Positions 55,313 to 64,000 of a stretch of DNA of 64,000 bases are shown here, in pieces. Made by a program: the position numbers and the translations under genes. A model generated the notes under the pieces. It saw nothing but the letters and a program-made list of their open reading frames with translations, did no database searches and had not been told where the DNA came from. Source of the stretch: Massilia niastensis DSM 21313 (GTDB lineage Bacteria > Pseudomonadota > Gammaproteobacteria > Burkholderiales > Burkholderiaceae_D); assembly GCF_000382345.1 (NCBI RefSeq), contig NZ_KB908095.1, forward strand, positions 1 through 64,000. The letters are read 5' to 3'. Position 1 is the stretch's first letter. Each line of letters opens with the position of its first letter.

Positions 55313-56977
55313 TCAGGACGCCAGCAACTCCCGCGCATGCTTGCGCGTCGTCTCCGTGATCTCGATCCCGCCCAGCATGCGCGCCACCTCTTCCACCCGC
55401 GAGCGGCTGTCGAGGACATCGATGCGCGACACCGTGCGGCCCGCGTCGGTCAGGCCCTTGGCCACCTGGAAATGCTGGTTGGCCTGGCTCGCCACCTGCG
55501 GCAGGTGGGTCACGCACAGCACCTGGCGCTGCTGGCCCAGGCGCTTGAGCAGGCGCCCCACCACCTCGGCCACGCCGCCGCCGATGCCGGTGTCGACTTC
55601 GTCGAAGATCAGGGTCGGCACGGTCGTCGCATTCGACGTGATCACCGAGATCGCCAGCGAGATGCGCGCCAGCTCGCCGCCCGATGCCACCTTGGCCAGC
55701 GGACGCGGCGCCACCCCGGCGTGGCCGGCCACCAGGAACTCGACCTGCTCCAGGCCGTGCGCGTTCGGCTCGGCCGGGTTGAGCCCGATGGCGAAACTGC
55801 CGCCGCCCATGCTCAGCTCCTGCATCGCGGCCGTCACCTGCACGCTGAGTTCGGCGGCCGCCCTGGCGCGCCGCGCCGACAGGCGCCTGGCCACTTCGGT
55901 ATAGGCCGCCCTGGCCTTGTCTTCCTGCTTCCTGAGGCCTTCGATGTCGGTGGCGTCGGCCAGCTGGCGCAGCTTGGCGGCCAGCGCCGCGTGCTCTTCC
56001 GGCAGTTCTTCCGGCGTGACCCGGTACTTGCGCGCGGAGCTGTGCAGCGCTTCCATGCGCGCATCGACCTCGCGCAGGCGGTCCGGGTCGAGTTCGACCT
56101 TGTCGATGTAGTTGTTCAGCGCGTACACGGCTTCCTGCAGCTGGATGCGGGCCGGCTCCATGCAGTCGAGCACCGCCTGCAGCTGGGTGTCCACATCGAC
56201 CAGCTTGCCCAGCTTCTGGTTCAGCGACGACAGCTGCGACAGGATCGGATGGTCCGATTCCGAGATCGCGGCCAGCGCCTCCTGCGCGCCTTCGAGCAGG
56301 CTGGCGGCGTGCGACAGGCGGCTGTGCTCGTTGCTGATCTCGGTCCACTCGCCCTGCTTCGGCGCCAGCTTGTCGAGTTCGCCCACCTGCCATTCGAGGC
56401 GCTCGCGCTCCATCAGCACGTTCTTGGCATTGGTCTCGTATTCCTCGCGCTGGCGCACCAGTGCGCGCCAGGCGCGGTACAGGCTCGCGACCTCCACCAC
56501 CTCGGCGCGCGCGCCCGGATCGCGCACGGCGATCTGGTTGTCGAGCAGGTCGCGCTGGGCGTCCGGCTTGAGCAGCGACTGGTGCGCGTGCTGGCCGTGG
56601 ATGTCGACCAGCATCTCGCCCAGCTCGCGCAGCTGCGCGGCGGTGGCGGCGACCCCGTTGATGTAGGCCTTCGAGCGGCCCGCGTTGTCGATCACGCGGC
56701 GCACCAGCGCGCCGCCTTCGTCGGCCTCGAACTCGTTCTGTACCAGCCATGCGCGCGCCGCTTCGGTCGGCGCGAAGTCCGCCGTGATGTCGGCCCTGGC
56801 CGCGCCTTCGCGCACCATGCTGGCATCGCCGCGCCCGCCCAGCGCCAGTTGCAGCGCATCGATCAGGATCGACTTGCCGGCGCCGGTCTCGCCGGTGAAC
56901 ACCGTGAACCCGTTCGAGAATTCAAGCTCGATGGTGTCGACAATGACGAAGTCGCGGATGGTAAGTGTGCGCAGCAT
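55313..56977 (-). CDS. recN: DNA repair protein RecN
   Basis: This 554-residue SMC-like ATPase acts in double-strand break repair. Walker A is GETGAGKS (29-36); the long coiled-coil middle covers about 165-365; the ABC signature is VASGGELARISLAI and Walker B is TLIFDEVDTGIGGG. MLRTLTIRDF at the start is typical. It lies 28 bases after nadK on the same strand, under the SOS box that precedes nadK. Confidence 0.97.
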   Translation of the reverse strand: MLRTLTIRDFVIVDTIELEFSNGFTVFTGETGAGKSILIDALQLALGGRGDASMVREGAARADITADFAPTEAARAWLVQNEFEADEGGALVRRVIDNAGRSKAYINGVAATAAQLRELGEMLVDIHGQHAHQSLLKPDAQRDLLDNQIAVRDPGARAEVVEVASLYRAWRALVRQREEYETNAKNVLMERERLEWQVGELDKLAPKQGEWTEISNEHSRLSHAASLLEGAQEALAAISESDHPILSQLSSLNQKLGKLVDVDTQLQAVLDCMEPARIQLQEAVYALNNYIDKVELDPDRLREVDARMEALHSSARKYRVTPEELPEEHAALAAKLRQLADATDIEGLRKQEDKARAAYTEVARRLSARRARAAAELSVQVTAAMQELSMGGGSFAIGLNPAEPNAHGLEQVEFLVAGHAGVAPRPLAKVASGGELARISLAISVITSNATTVPTLIFDEVDTGIGGGVAEVVGRLLKRLGQQRQVLCVTHLPQVASQANQHFQVAKGLTDAGRTVSRIDVLDSRSRVEEVARMLGGIEITETTRKHARELLAS

Positions 56978-57005
56978 GAAAAATCGTGTCTCCTGTTGTG
57001 GCGAT

Positions 57006-57908
57006 TTACTTGAGCTTGCCTTCGTTGGTCGGGTATTCGTTCCAGTGCAGCTTCTGGCGCAGCGTGTGGTAGTAGCTCCAGTCGTCCGGATGCAGGAACG
57101 TGATCATGTTGGGCGAGCGCGAGATGACGATGCGGTCGCCGAGCTGCGCGTTGGTGAAGGTCTGCATGTCGAAGTTGACGCTGATGTCGCGGCCGCTCAC
57201 CAGTTCGACCACGATCTCGCTGGAATCGGGCACCACGATCGGCCGGTTCGACAGCGCATGCGGCGCGATCGGCACCAGCACGGTGCCCTGCAGGCTCGGA
57301 TGCAGCAGCGGGCCGCCCGCCGACAGCGCATAGGCGGTCGAGCCGGTCGGGGTCGAGATGATCAGGCCGTCCGAACGCTGGTTGTACATGAACTCGCCGT
57401 CCACGATCAGCTTCAGTTCGACCATGCCGGCGCCGGTGCCGCGCGCCACCACCACGTCGTTGACCGCGAGGCCGCAGAAGATCACCTGGCCGTCGCGCAC
57501 CACGCGCGCTTCCAGCAGGGTGCGCTTCTCGGTGCGCGCCTCGCCCTGCAGGATCTCGCCGAGCGCGGGCAGCATGTCTTCCATCGGGATGTCGGTGATG
57601 AAGCCGAGCCGTCCCTGGTTGATGCCGATCAGCGGGATGTCGTACTTGGCGAGCTGGCGCGCGATGCCGAGCATGGTGCCGTCGCCGCCGACCACGACCG
57701 CGGCCTGGGCCTGCCTGCCGATCTCGTCGACACTGATGGCTTCGATGCCGTCGAGCGCCAGGTGGGCGGCGGTGTCGGTTTCGAAGACGACGCGGTAGCC
57801 GGCGTCGCGCAGGAATTCCAGGATACGGCCCACCGGCTCCTCTACCCCGGCCGTATTGTGCCGGACGACGAGCGCGATGATGGGTTGCGGTTCAGGCGTG
57901 GCGGTCAT
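57006..57908 (-). CDS. nadK: NAD kinase
   Basis: This 300-residue enzyme phosphorylates NAD to NADP. GGDGTML (74-80) is the diphosphate-binding motif; GRLGFITDI, NDVVVARG and TPTGSTAYALSAGGP are family signatures. Length is normal. It is the first gene of a nadK-recN unit. In many related genomes hrcA lies upstream; here a DUF3667 gene does. A perfect LexA box 83 bases before the start suggests SOS control. Confidence 0.97.
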   Translation of the reverse strand: MTATPEPQPIIALVVRHNTAGVEEPVGRILEFLRDAGYRVVFETDTAAHLALDGIEAISVDEIGRQAQAAVVVGGDGTMLGIARQLAKYDIPLIGINQGRLGFITDIPMEDMLPALGEILQGEARTEKRTLLEARVVRDGQVIFCGLAVNDVVVARGTGAGMVELKLIVDGEFMYNQRSDGLIISTPTGSTAYALSAGGPLLHPSLQGTVLVPIAPHALSNRPIVVPDSSEIVVELVSGRDISVNFDMQTFTNAQLGDRIVISRSPNMITFLHPDDWSYYHTLRQKLHWNEYPTNEGKLK

Positions 57909-57990
57909 ATCGATCTCGGCGGTAGGGTGGTGACGACACGCTGGAGATTAACCGATAATCCCTGCGACTGCCAGTTGGGTGCCCGTGAAA

Positions 57991-58010
57991 TACTGTACAG
58001 ATAGACAGTA
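57991..58010. promoter_or_regulatory. LexA (SOS) box upstream of nadK-recN
   Basis: TACTGTACAGATAGACAGTA contains CTGT, eight bases, ACAG, a perfect core. It lies in the intergenic region before nadK and after the DUF3667 stop, so the only transcript it can directly control is nadK-recN. Confidence 0.85.
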
Positions 58011-58038
58011 TAACGGGGCCGCCCCGAGACCTGCAAGT

Positions 58039-58986
58039 TCAGCCCATCAGCGCCATGCCGGTCGCCGCCACCACCGCGACGATCAGGCTCAGCATATGCA
58101 GCATCATCAGGGCGATCCAGCGCAGCCCGGTGACCAGGCGGCTGCCGCCGTACACGCGCCGCATCGCGGTCGGCAGGTAGAATACCAGCCAGCCCATCGT
58201 CAGGAGACGCACGAAGCTCCATCCGTCCGGAGTCAGCATGAACACGCTCAGCATGACGAAGGCGAAGGCATTGCTGTGCAGGGCGAACAGGAAGTGTTCG
58301 CCGTAACGCCGCCTGGTGCCGAGATAGAGCAGCTTGAGGAAGAGCGCGAACACCGGCATCAGCAGGAAGATCGCGTAGGGGGCGTAGCCGAAGAAGGCGC
58401 GCTTGGTGGCGGTGTTCTGCTGTTCGGTGGGCAGGTCGAAGAATTTTTTCGTGTTCGCGCCGAGCTGTGGATTGATGGAACCAAGCTTCTCGATGGTGTT
58501 GCGCTGGAAGCTGTTGTATTCCTCCCTGTCGTTTGCTTCCTTGACTTTGGCATCCTTCGGCTGCCTGGCGCCAACCAGTGTGCTCACCGCCGGACGCGCC
58601 GCATCCCGGCCGCTGTTGCCGAAATTGACGATATCCACGCCGCTCATCTTGAACAGGGCAAAGAAGATGATGCTGAAGGTCAGGTACAGGCGCAGCGGCT
58701 CGATGTAGCGCACGCGCCGGCCTTCGATATATTCGCGGCTCAGGAAACCCGGCTTGAACAGCAGCAGCGCCAGCGACTTCCACAGCTTGCCTTCCAGCGC
58801 GACGTAATGGGCGATGAACTCGTGCAGGAATTCGCGCGCGCTCGGCACGTGCAGGTGGGTCGCCTGGCCGCACTGCTGGCAGAAATTGCCGCAGGTAGCG
58901 GCGCCGCAGTTCTTGCAGCAGGTGGCGTGGCTGGGAAGGGCTTCGGATTTCAAGGTGTCGAGGATGAAAAACGGACAAGCCTGCAT
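58039..58986 (-). CDS. DUF3667 membrane protein with zinc ribbon
   Basis: This 315-residue protein has an N-terminal zinc ribbon (CKNCG and CQQCG, about residues 23-40) and then DUF3667: FLHEFIAHYVALEGKLWKSL, followed by FKPGFLSREYIEGRRVRYIE. Four or five membrane segments lie at about 100-120 and 205-310. A hydrophilic loop of about 80 residues (125-200) separates them. Function is unknown. It sits upstream of the SOS box that serves nadK, and is not expected to share that control. Confidence 0.82.
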   Translation of the reverse strand: MQACPFFILDTLKSEALPSHATCCKNCGAATCGNFCQQCGQATHLHVPSAREFLHEFIAHYVALEGKLWKSLALLLFKPGFLSREYIEGRRVRYIEPLRLYLTFSIIFFALFKMSGVDIVNFGNSGRDAARPAVSTLVGARQPKDAKVKEANDREEYNSFQRNTIEKLGSINPQLGANTKKFFDLPTEQQNTATKRAFFGYAPYAIFLLMPVFALFLKLLYLGTRRRYGEHFLFALHSNAFAFVMLSVFMLTPDGWSFVRLLTMGWLVFYLPTAMRRVYGGSRLVTGLRWIALMMLHMLSLIVAVVAATGMALMG

Positions 58987-59083
58987 GGTAGCGATTTAAT
59001 TGCAAAAAAGCATCATCCAATTGCGCGACTGTCTCGCCCGCGCACAGTTAGGATTGACGAAACGGAAAGCAAAGGAGAGCAAC

Positions 59084-59395
59084 ATGGTTACCGAAACCAA
59101 GGACCGGTTCGTCAACACCAAGGAACCGATGCAGAACGACGGCGTCAAGCGCCAGCCCCACGAGCGCGACGAGAGCCCGGATGGGCAGGCCCAGGAACCG
59201 CGCGGGGTCATCAAGCAGGCGGCCAAGGACCTGGAACAGGGCCTGGTCGATACCGATGCGCGCGCCACGCCGGGCATTTCCGAAGCCGTCGAGCCGGCGC
59301 CGGGCGCCACTGGCCAGGCCAAGCCGCAGCCGGACCGGCACCGTTCGATGCGCGACCACGATGCGTCCACGCCGGCGCCCGACAAGAAACCCTGA
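59084..59395 (+). CDS. Small disordered hydrophilic protein
   Basis: This 103-residue protein has no known family. It is rich in Asp, Lys, Pro, Gln and Arg with no hydrophobic core, so it is probably disordered. Start ATG 59084 follows a strong AAAGGAGAGCAAC site; the longer open frame has no support. It is followed 11 bases later by an OsmC-like gene, hinting at a stress role, but this is inference. Confidence 0.7.
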   Translation: MVTETKDRFVNTKEPMQNDGVKRQPHERDESPDGQAQEPRGVIKQAAKDLEQGLVDTDARATPGISEAVEPAPGATGQAKPQPDRHRSMRDHDASTPAPDKKP

Positions 59396-59406
59396 AAGGA
59401 AAACAC

Positions 59407-59838
59407 ATGACGATCAAACGCAATGGCAGCGCCGTCTGGAGCGGCGGCATCAAGGATGGCAAGGGCGCGATCTCGACCGGTAGCGGCGTGCTCAAGGATA
59501 CGCAATACGGCTTCAACACCCGTTTCGAGGACGGCCCGGGCACCAATCCCGAGGAACTGATCGGCGCCGCCCACGCGGGCTGCTTCACGATGGCCCTGTC
59601 CGGCAAGCTGGAGCAGGCCGGCCTGAAGGCGCAGGAACTGCGCACCACCGCCACCGTCTCGCTCGACAAGGTCGACGGCGGCTTCTCGATCACGGCGGTG
59701 CACCTCGACCTGGTCGCGAAGATTCCGGGCGCCAGCCAGGAAACGTTCGACAAGGTGGCCAAGGATGCCAAGGAAAACTGCCCGGTCTCCAAAGTGCTCA
59801 ACGCCACCATCACCCTGGACGCACGCCTGGAAAGCTGA
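59407..59838 (+). CDS. osmC: OsmC family peroxiredoxin-like protein
   Basis: This 143-residue protein matches OsmC, which reduces organic peroxides in stress. The Cys pair is Cys59 in AAHAGCFTMAL and Cys125 in KENCPVSKVLN. NPEELIGAAHAGC and the length are typical. ATG 59407 follows GAAAGGAAAACAC. It probably shares a transcript with the disordered protein upstream. It is distinct from Ohr at 54732. Confidence 0.94.
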   Translation: MTIKRNGSAVWSGGIKDGKGAISTGSGVLKDTQYGFNTRFEDGPGTNPEELIGAAHAGCFTMALSGKLEQAGLKAQELRTTATVSLDKVDGGFSITAVHLDLVAKIPGASQETFDKVAKDAKENCPVSKVLNATITLDARLES

Positions 59839-59943
59839 GCCGGATCGCGGACGGGCGTGCGGACCGGCACGCCCACCCCGGCAAGGATCGCAGCAAACGC
59901 ATAAAATTGCCGCTTTCCTGATGATCCACAAGGACACCTCACC

Positions 59944-60357
59944 ATGCGCATCCTGCACACCATGTTACGGGTCGGCGACCTGCAGCGTTCCATCGACTTC
60001 TACACGAACGTCCTCGGCATGAAGCTGCTGCGTACCAGCGACAACCCGGAATACCAATACAAGCTGGCCTTCCTCGGCTACGGCAGCAACCCGGAACACG
60101 CCGAGCTGGAGCTGACCTACAACTACGGCGTGGACAGCTACGACATGGGCACGGCCTACGGCCACATCGCGATCTCGGCCGACGACATCTACGCCACCTG
60201 CGACCAGGTGCGCGCGGCCGGCGGCAACATCACGCGCGAGCCGGGCCCGGTCAAGGGCGGCAGCACCGTGATCGCCTTCATCACCGACCCGGACGGCTAC
60301 AAGGTCGAGCTGATCGAGCGCAAGGATCACCAGGGCGGCGGCGGCCTGAGCAGCTGA
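59944..60357 (+). CDS. gloA: Lactoylglutathione lyase (glyoxalase I)
   Basis: This 137-residue enzyme converts the methylglyoxal-glutathione adduct to lactoylglutathione. [20 protein letters not shown] at the start and [21 protein letters not shown]-type text ([12 protein letters not shown]) and [12 protein letters not shown] are all standard; metal ligands (His, Glu) are in place. ATG 59944 follows AAGGACACCTCACC. It appears to be a single gene. Confidence 0.97.
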   Translation: MRILHTMLRVGDLQRSIDFYTNVLGMKLLRTSDNPEYQYKLAFLGYGSNPEHAELELTYNYGVDSYDMGTAYGHIAISADDIYATCDQVRAAGGNITREPGPVKGGSTVIAFITDPDGYKVELIERKDHQGGGGLSS

Positions 60358-60629
60358 TACCGGCAGCGCTCCGGCCAGCAGGGCGCGGCGCCGCAACGGC
60401 CGCTGCGCCTGTTTCATCTCATCCGGTCGCCTCGCGCGGCCTTGCCAGGGCGCCCTGCCCTGCGCCCGCTTCACCCCCTCAGAATATTTCGACAAAGCAT
60501 GATCAAGCTCATGCCTCCAGTCACCATCGTCTTGCCCGGCTCCTTTAAGATCGACCGCTGAGCGACCTCTGCACGAAGTGGCCGCCATGAAGCCGCTCCG
60601 ATCGTTGACTATGCAAAGGAGTCTTTCCG

Positions 60630-63455
60630 ATGAAAGCGCTTCCGGACCTTGCGTCGCTGGGCCTGTTCGGCACGGGCCTGAGCCAGCATGCGCGCCTCGT
60701 CACGCTGGCGAGCGCCCAGCCGGGCGGCCTGCCCGATTCGCTGGCGGCCGAGCAGTTCACGGGCCGCGAGGCGGTCAATGAACTGTTCCGTTTCGACGTC
60801 GACGCGCTCAGCACCTCCACCGACCTCGATCTGTCGCTGTTCATCGGCGAGGAACTGACCCTCGGCCTGCTGCAGCCGGACGGTGCGCGGCGCGCGTGGC
60901 ACGGCACCTGCACCGCGGCTTCGTGGCTGGGCGCCGACGGCGGCGTGGCGCGCTACCGCCTGCGGCTCGAGCCCGCGCTGGCGCTGCTGGCGCTGCGCCG
61001 CGACAGCCATGTTTTCCAGGACCGGAACGCACGCGACATCGTCACCGAACTGCTGGCCGACTATCCCCAGGTGCGCTTCGACTTCGATCTCACGCAGGCG
61101 CTGGCGGCGCGTCCCATCTACACGCAGTACCGCGAGAGCGACCTCGATTTCTTCATCCGCCTGCTCGCCTCCGAAGGCCTGAACTGGCGCTTCGAGCACG
61201 ACCAGGCCGAAGGCCGGGGCGGCGCCGGCCATGGGCAGGCCCGGCATCGCCTCGTCATCTTCGACAGCCGGGCCCTGGCGCCGCGCATGCCGGGCGGGGA
61301 GGTGATCCGCTTCCATGGCGTGCGCGCGACCGAGCGCGACGACGCCATCGACGCCTTCCGCGCGCGGCGCAGCGTGCAGGCCAACGCCGTCACGATCAGC
61401 AGCTGGGATCCGGCGCAGCTGTTCGCGCCAGGCGCCGAGCAGCATTCGCACCTGGATGCGGGCGAGCTGCCGGCAATGCAGGTCTACGACGGCAGCGGCG
61501 AGCGCATCGCCAGCGACAGCGCGGCCGCCAGGACGCACAGCGAACTGATGCTGCAGGCGCTGGAACTGCACAACAAGGTATTCGAGGGCGATGGCGCGGT
61601 GCGCCGGCTGGCGGCGGGTTGCGCATTCCAGCTCACCCAGCATGACCGCTATCCGGAGGGCGACAATGCCTTCAAGGTGCTATGGGTGCGGCATGAGGCG
61701 CGCAACACCTTCCGGACCGGGATTGCCGGCGCCACCGGAGCCGGCGTCGACAACGGGACCTACCGCAACAGCTTCGCCTGCGTGCGCGAGACCGTGGCCC
61801 TGGTGCCGCGCGCAACGGCGGCGCCGCATCCCCGCAGCGCGCCCGGGCCGCAGACGGCGCTGGTGGTCGGCCTGCCCGGCGCGGTGTCCACGACCACGCG
61901 CGACCACCAGGTGAAAGTGCAGTTCCCGTGGCAGCGCGGCCTGGCCGCGAACCCCGGCGGCATGGCGCACGACCTGGATGCGCAGGGCAACGCGCCCGGC
62001 AACGACGCTTCCGGCGCCTGGGTGCGCGTGGCCGAAGCGCTCGCCGGGCCGAACTGGGGCACGGTGTTCACGCCGCGCATCGGGACCGAGGTGCTGGTCG
62101 ATTTCATCGAAGGCGATATCGACCGCCCGGTCGTCGTGGCCCAGCTGTACACGGGATCGGACCTGCCGCCGTTCGCGGCCGGCGTCGATTCCGGGGCCGA
62201 CCATCCGGGTGTGCTGTCCGGGATCCATACCGTGAATGTCGACGGAGGCGGCTACAACCAGTGGGTGCTGGACGACAGCACCGGCCAGCTACGCATGCGG
62301 CTGGCAAGCAGCAGCGCCGACTCGCAGCTCAATCTCGGCTACCTGGTGCAGCAGTCGCCCCACTCGGCGCAGCGCGGCGCGTACCGGGGCAGCGGTTTCG
62401 AGCTGCGCACCGATGCCTGGGGCGTGCTGCGCGGCGGCGAAGGCGTGCTGCTCTCGACGCATGCGCGGCCCGGGCTGGGGAGCGGGATCACGTCGACGCA
62501 GATCGACGTGGCCGAGGCGCTGGCTTCGTTCAAGGCTGCGCAAGCCCTGAACGGCACACTGGGTGACGCGGCCACGCAGCAGCAAGCCCTGTTCAGCAAG
62601 GATGCCGCCAGGGCGCTGGAGGAACTCATCGAGCGGATCGATCCCAAGGCCAAGGGCAGCTACGAAGGCGCGGTCGATGGACAGGCGGCGCTCAAGGCGG
62701 GCAGCGGCTCGCGCGAGCTCGATCCGGAGCAGCCGGTGGAAAAGTTCGGTGCGGCGCTCGTGCTGATGGATTCGGCGGCCGGCATCAACTGGGCGACGCC
62801 GGCATCGACCGTGATCTACGCAGGCCAGCAGCTGCACTGGAGCACGCAGTCGGATCTGCACATGGCGGCCGCGCATACGGTGTCGGCCGTGGCTGGGAAT
62901 GCCGCCAGCTTCTTCACGCATGCGGGCGGGATCCAGGCGATCGCGGCGAACGGGCCGGTATCGCTGCAGGCGCATACGGATCAGCTGGAAATCCTGGCGG
63001 ACCAGGAGATCACGGTGATTTCGGTGAATGACCGGATCGAGATCAAGGCCAGGGAAAAGATCGTGCTGCAGGCGGGACAGTCCGCGATCACGCTCGAGGG
63101 GGGAAATATCACGTTTGCCTGTCCGGGGAAATTCACGGTCAAGGGTGGGCAGCATGTGTTCGACAAGGGCGCGCGGAAAGCCGCCGATCTGCGCAGCTTG
63201 CCAGGCGAGCCTGAAGAAGAGGCGCAGCACTGGATCGCCCTGAACTATGTCGACGCCGAGCTTGGGGAAGGCATCCCGGATGCCGAGTATGAGATTCACT
63301 TCAAAGGCGGCCCCGTGATCTCCGGCACGCTCGACAAGGACGGGAAAGCACTGCATGAAAACATCGCAGACAAGCCGGTTGCGAAAGTCATCTACAAGCC
63401 GCGCAAGCCACAAAAAGAAACACCGCACGACCCTCTTCAAAGTTTGATCCGCTGA
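60630..63455 (+). CDS. vgrG: Type VI secretion VgrG spike protein
   Basis: This 941-residue protein is the membrane-puncturing tip of the type VI secretion system. Residues about 25-430 form the gp27-like (phage GPD) base (LAAEQFTGREAVNELFRFDV, LTQALAARPIYTQYRESDLDF). The gp5-like OB fold and needle follow (VVVAQLYTGSDLPPFA, FPWQRG). The DUF2345 region is at about 700-860 (LEILADQEITVIS). The end (860-941) is an added beta-rich extension (ALNYVDAELGEGIPDAEYEI), which usually carries the cargo-loading surface. ATG 60630 follows AAAGGAG. No other type VI genes are in the window, so it is probably an orphan vgrG-effector module. Confidence 0.95.
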   Translation: MKALPDLASLGLFGTGLSQHARLVTLASAQPGGLPDSLAAEQFTGREAVNELFRFDVDALSTSTDLDLSLFIGEELTLGLLQPDGARRAWHGTCTAASWLGADGGVARYRLRLEPALALLALRRDSHVFQDRNARDIVTELLADYPQVRFDFDLTQALAARPIYTQYRESDLDFFIRLLASEGLNWRFEHDQAEGRGGAGHGQARHRLVIFDSRALAPRMPGGEVIRFHGVRATERDDAIDAFRARRSVQANAVTISSWDPAQLFAPGAEQHSHLDAGELPAMQVYDGSGERIASDSAAARTHSELMLQALELHNKVFEGDGAVRRLAAGCAFQLTQHDRYPEGDNAFKVLWVRHEARNTFRTGIAGATGAGVDNGTYRNSFACVRETVALVPRATAAPHPRSAPGPQTALVVGLPGAVSTTTRDHQVKVQFPWQRGLAANPGGMAHDLDAQGNAPGNDASGAWVRVAEALAGPNWGTVFTPRIGTEVLVDFIEGDIDRPVVVAQLYTGSDLPPFAAGVDSGADHPGVLSGIHTVNVDGGGYNQWVLDDSTGQLRMRLASSSADSQLNLGYLVQQSPHSAQRGAYRGSGFELRTDAWGVLRGGEGVLLSTHARPGLGSGITSTQIDVAEALASFKAAQALNGTLGDAATQQQALFSKDAARALEELIERIDPKAKGSYEGAVDGQAALKAGSGSRELDPEQPVEKFGAALVLMDSAAGINWATPASTVIYAGQQLHWSTQSDLHMAAAHTVSAVAGNAASFFTHAGGIQAIAANGPVSLQAHTDQLEILADQEITVISVNDRIEIKAREKIVLQAGQSAITLEGGNITFACPGKFTVKGGQHVFDKGARKAADLRSLPGEPEEEAQHWIALNYVDAELGEGIPDAEYEIHFKGGPVISGTLDKDGKALHENIADKPVAKVIYKPRKPQKETPHDPLQSLIR

Positions 63456-63498
63456 CCCTGCTGTTCTTCACGATAGCTTACCGTCGGAGCAGATATTC

Positions 63499-64000
63499 AT
63501 GGCCGAGATAAACACGACGCAAATGCGGGATGCGCTGGCGTGGGCAACGAATGAACAAAAAACCGAAGAGGAGATTGCAGGAAATCCCTGGGAATGGTTC
63601 TGGCAGGCCGTTCAAGGAGATTTCGATGAGAACAGGTCGACCGGGCAGATAGTGCTCGATGCGGCAATCTCGATGATTCCGTTAGTGGATCAGGTATGCG
63701 ATGTTCGCGATCTGATCGCGAATTGCAAGAAATTGCGAGAAGACGTCATTGACAAATGGGCGTGGATCGCATTGGTTCTTACATTGATAGGACTATTCCC
63801 GTTTCTCGGGTCTCTTGTGAAAGGTGTATTGAAGGTATTCTTTGCCTTCGTACGAAGAGCGAGCGGACAAGCAATCGAAAGCGCTGTCGATAATGCGATG
63901 ACGTGGGTCATTACTCTGCTGCGACGAGAATCATTCCAGCGCTATCTACATCAACACAAGGTCGATGAAGTTTTTTCTTGGTTATCCCAAGAAATCAAGG
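63499..64000 (+). CDS. Candidate type VI effector, N-terminal part
   Basis: The frame from ATG 63499 stays open to the end of the window (167 codons), so the gene is cut off. GGAG lies 9 bases upstream. The start (MAEINTTQMRDALAWATNEQ) is hydrophilic; IPLVDQVCDVRDLIANCKKL follows near residue 72, then a hydrophobic helix at about 97-118 (ALVLTLIGLFPFLGSLVKG). No enzymatic motif is present in the visible part. It starts 43 bases after vgrG, as cargo effectors usually do. Its codons are clearly more A/T-rich than those of vgrG, suggesting recent acquisition. The toxin domain and the immunity gene would lie beyond the edge. Confidence 0.6.
   Translation, partial: MAEINTTQMRDALAWATNEQKTEEEIAGNPWEWFWQAVQGDFDENRSTGQIVLDAAISMIPLVDQVCDVRDLIANCKKLREDVIDKWAWIALVLTLIGLFPFLGSLVKGVLKVFFAFVRRASGQAIESAVDNAMTWVITLLRRESFQRYLHQHKVDEVFSWLSQEIK

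Noticed and set aside
57909..58038. CIRCE element or hrcA remnant upstream of nadK
   Set aside because: The inverted sequence there matches a LexA box, not the CIRCE consensus, and no hrcA-like frame is present.

Overview
The window is chromosomal DNA from a GC-rich betaproteobacterium, most likely family Oxalobacteraceae (Massilia/Telluria/Duganella group). The basis is gene content and order (recX-recA, sucCD, hda-HAD-pcnB-folK-panB, grpE-dnaK-dnaJ, can), PEP-CTERM proteins with sigma-54 promoters, a DUF4212 plus sodium:solute symporter pair, tandem S9 peptidases and PuuA/PuuD-type polyamine genes. The genus is inferred from family knowledge; no search was run.

Layout. 1-3.2 kb: the end of moaC, a phasin-like protein, a secreted unknown, a PilZ protein and a MerR regulator. 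3.3-6.1 kb: a secreted S9 peptidase converging on a type IV pilin gene with a sigma-54 promoter. 6.26-8.15 kb: a complete group II intron with its reverse transcriptase, inserted just past the sucCD terminator. 8.2-13 kb: sucD, sucC, a DUF2889 protein, recX and recA (with a LexA box). 13.2-17.8 kb: an overlapping run of response regulator, sensor kinase, DUF4212 subunit and symporter. 17.9-22 kb: two tandem S9 peptidases. 22.1-29.4 kb: purM, an AI-2E-type exporter, hda, a HAD phosphatase, pcnB, folK, a DUF486 protein, panB and thpR. 29.6-32.5 kb: an MFS transporter and a REC-REC-kinase protein.

32.5-42.8 kb is a polyamine catabolism region: two PuuA-like synthetases, a PuuC-like aldehyde dehydrogenase, a class III aminotransferase, PuuD and a sodium:solute symporter broken by an in-frame amber codon. 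A LytS/LytTR two-component pair sits inside it. A succinate-semialdehyde dehydrogenase at 46.4 kb could finish the route to succinate, which SucCD interconverts with succinyl-CoA. 43.3-44.9 kb carries two paralogous PEP-CTERM genes, each with a near-perfect sigma-54 promoter and a shared upstream motif at almost the same distance. 44.9-49 kb: an S41 peptidase, the dehydrogenase, a MazG-like enzyme and carbonic anhydrase.

49-53 kb is the heat-shock cluster grpE-dnaK-dnaJ, with sigma-32-like promoters before grpE and before dnaK and a terminator between dnaK and dnaJ. 53.2-60.4 kb: a 30-codon membrane protein, hemH, ohr, recN, nadK (a perfect LexA box precedes nadK-recN), a DUF3667 protein, a disordered protein, an OsmC-family protein and gloA. 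The window ends in a type VI secretion VgrG gene followed by an AT-richer, truncated gene that is probably its cargo effector.

Three different inverted-repeat elements (29.4, 39.0 and 54.5 kb) lie at gene ends. No tRNA, rRNA, CRISPR array or prophage was seen. The most interesting points are the terminator-targeted intron, the paired sigma-54/upstream-motif architecture of the PEP-CTERM genes, the SOS box on nadK-recN, the amber codon in the polyamine-region transporter, the 14-bp repeat that makes a stop/start junction, and the VgrG-linked candidate effector.
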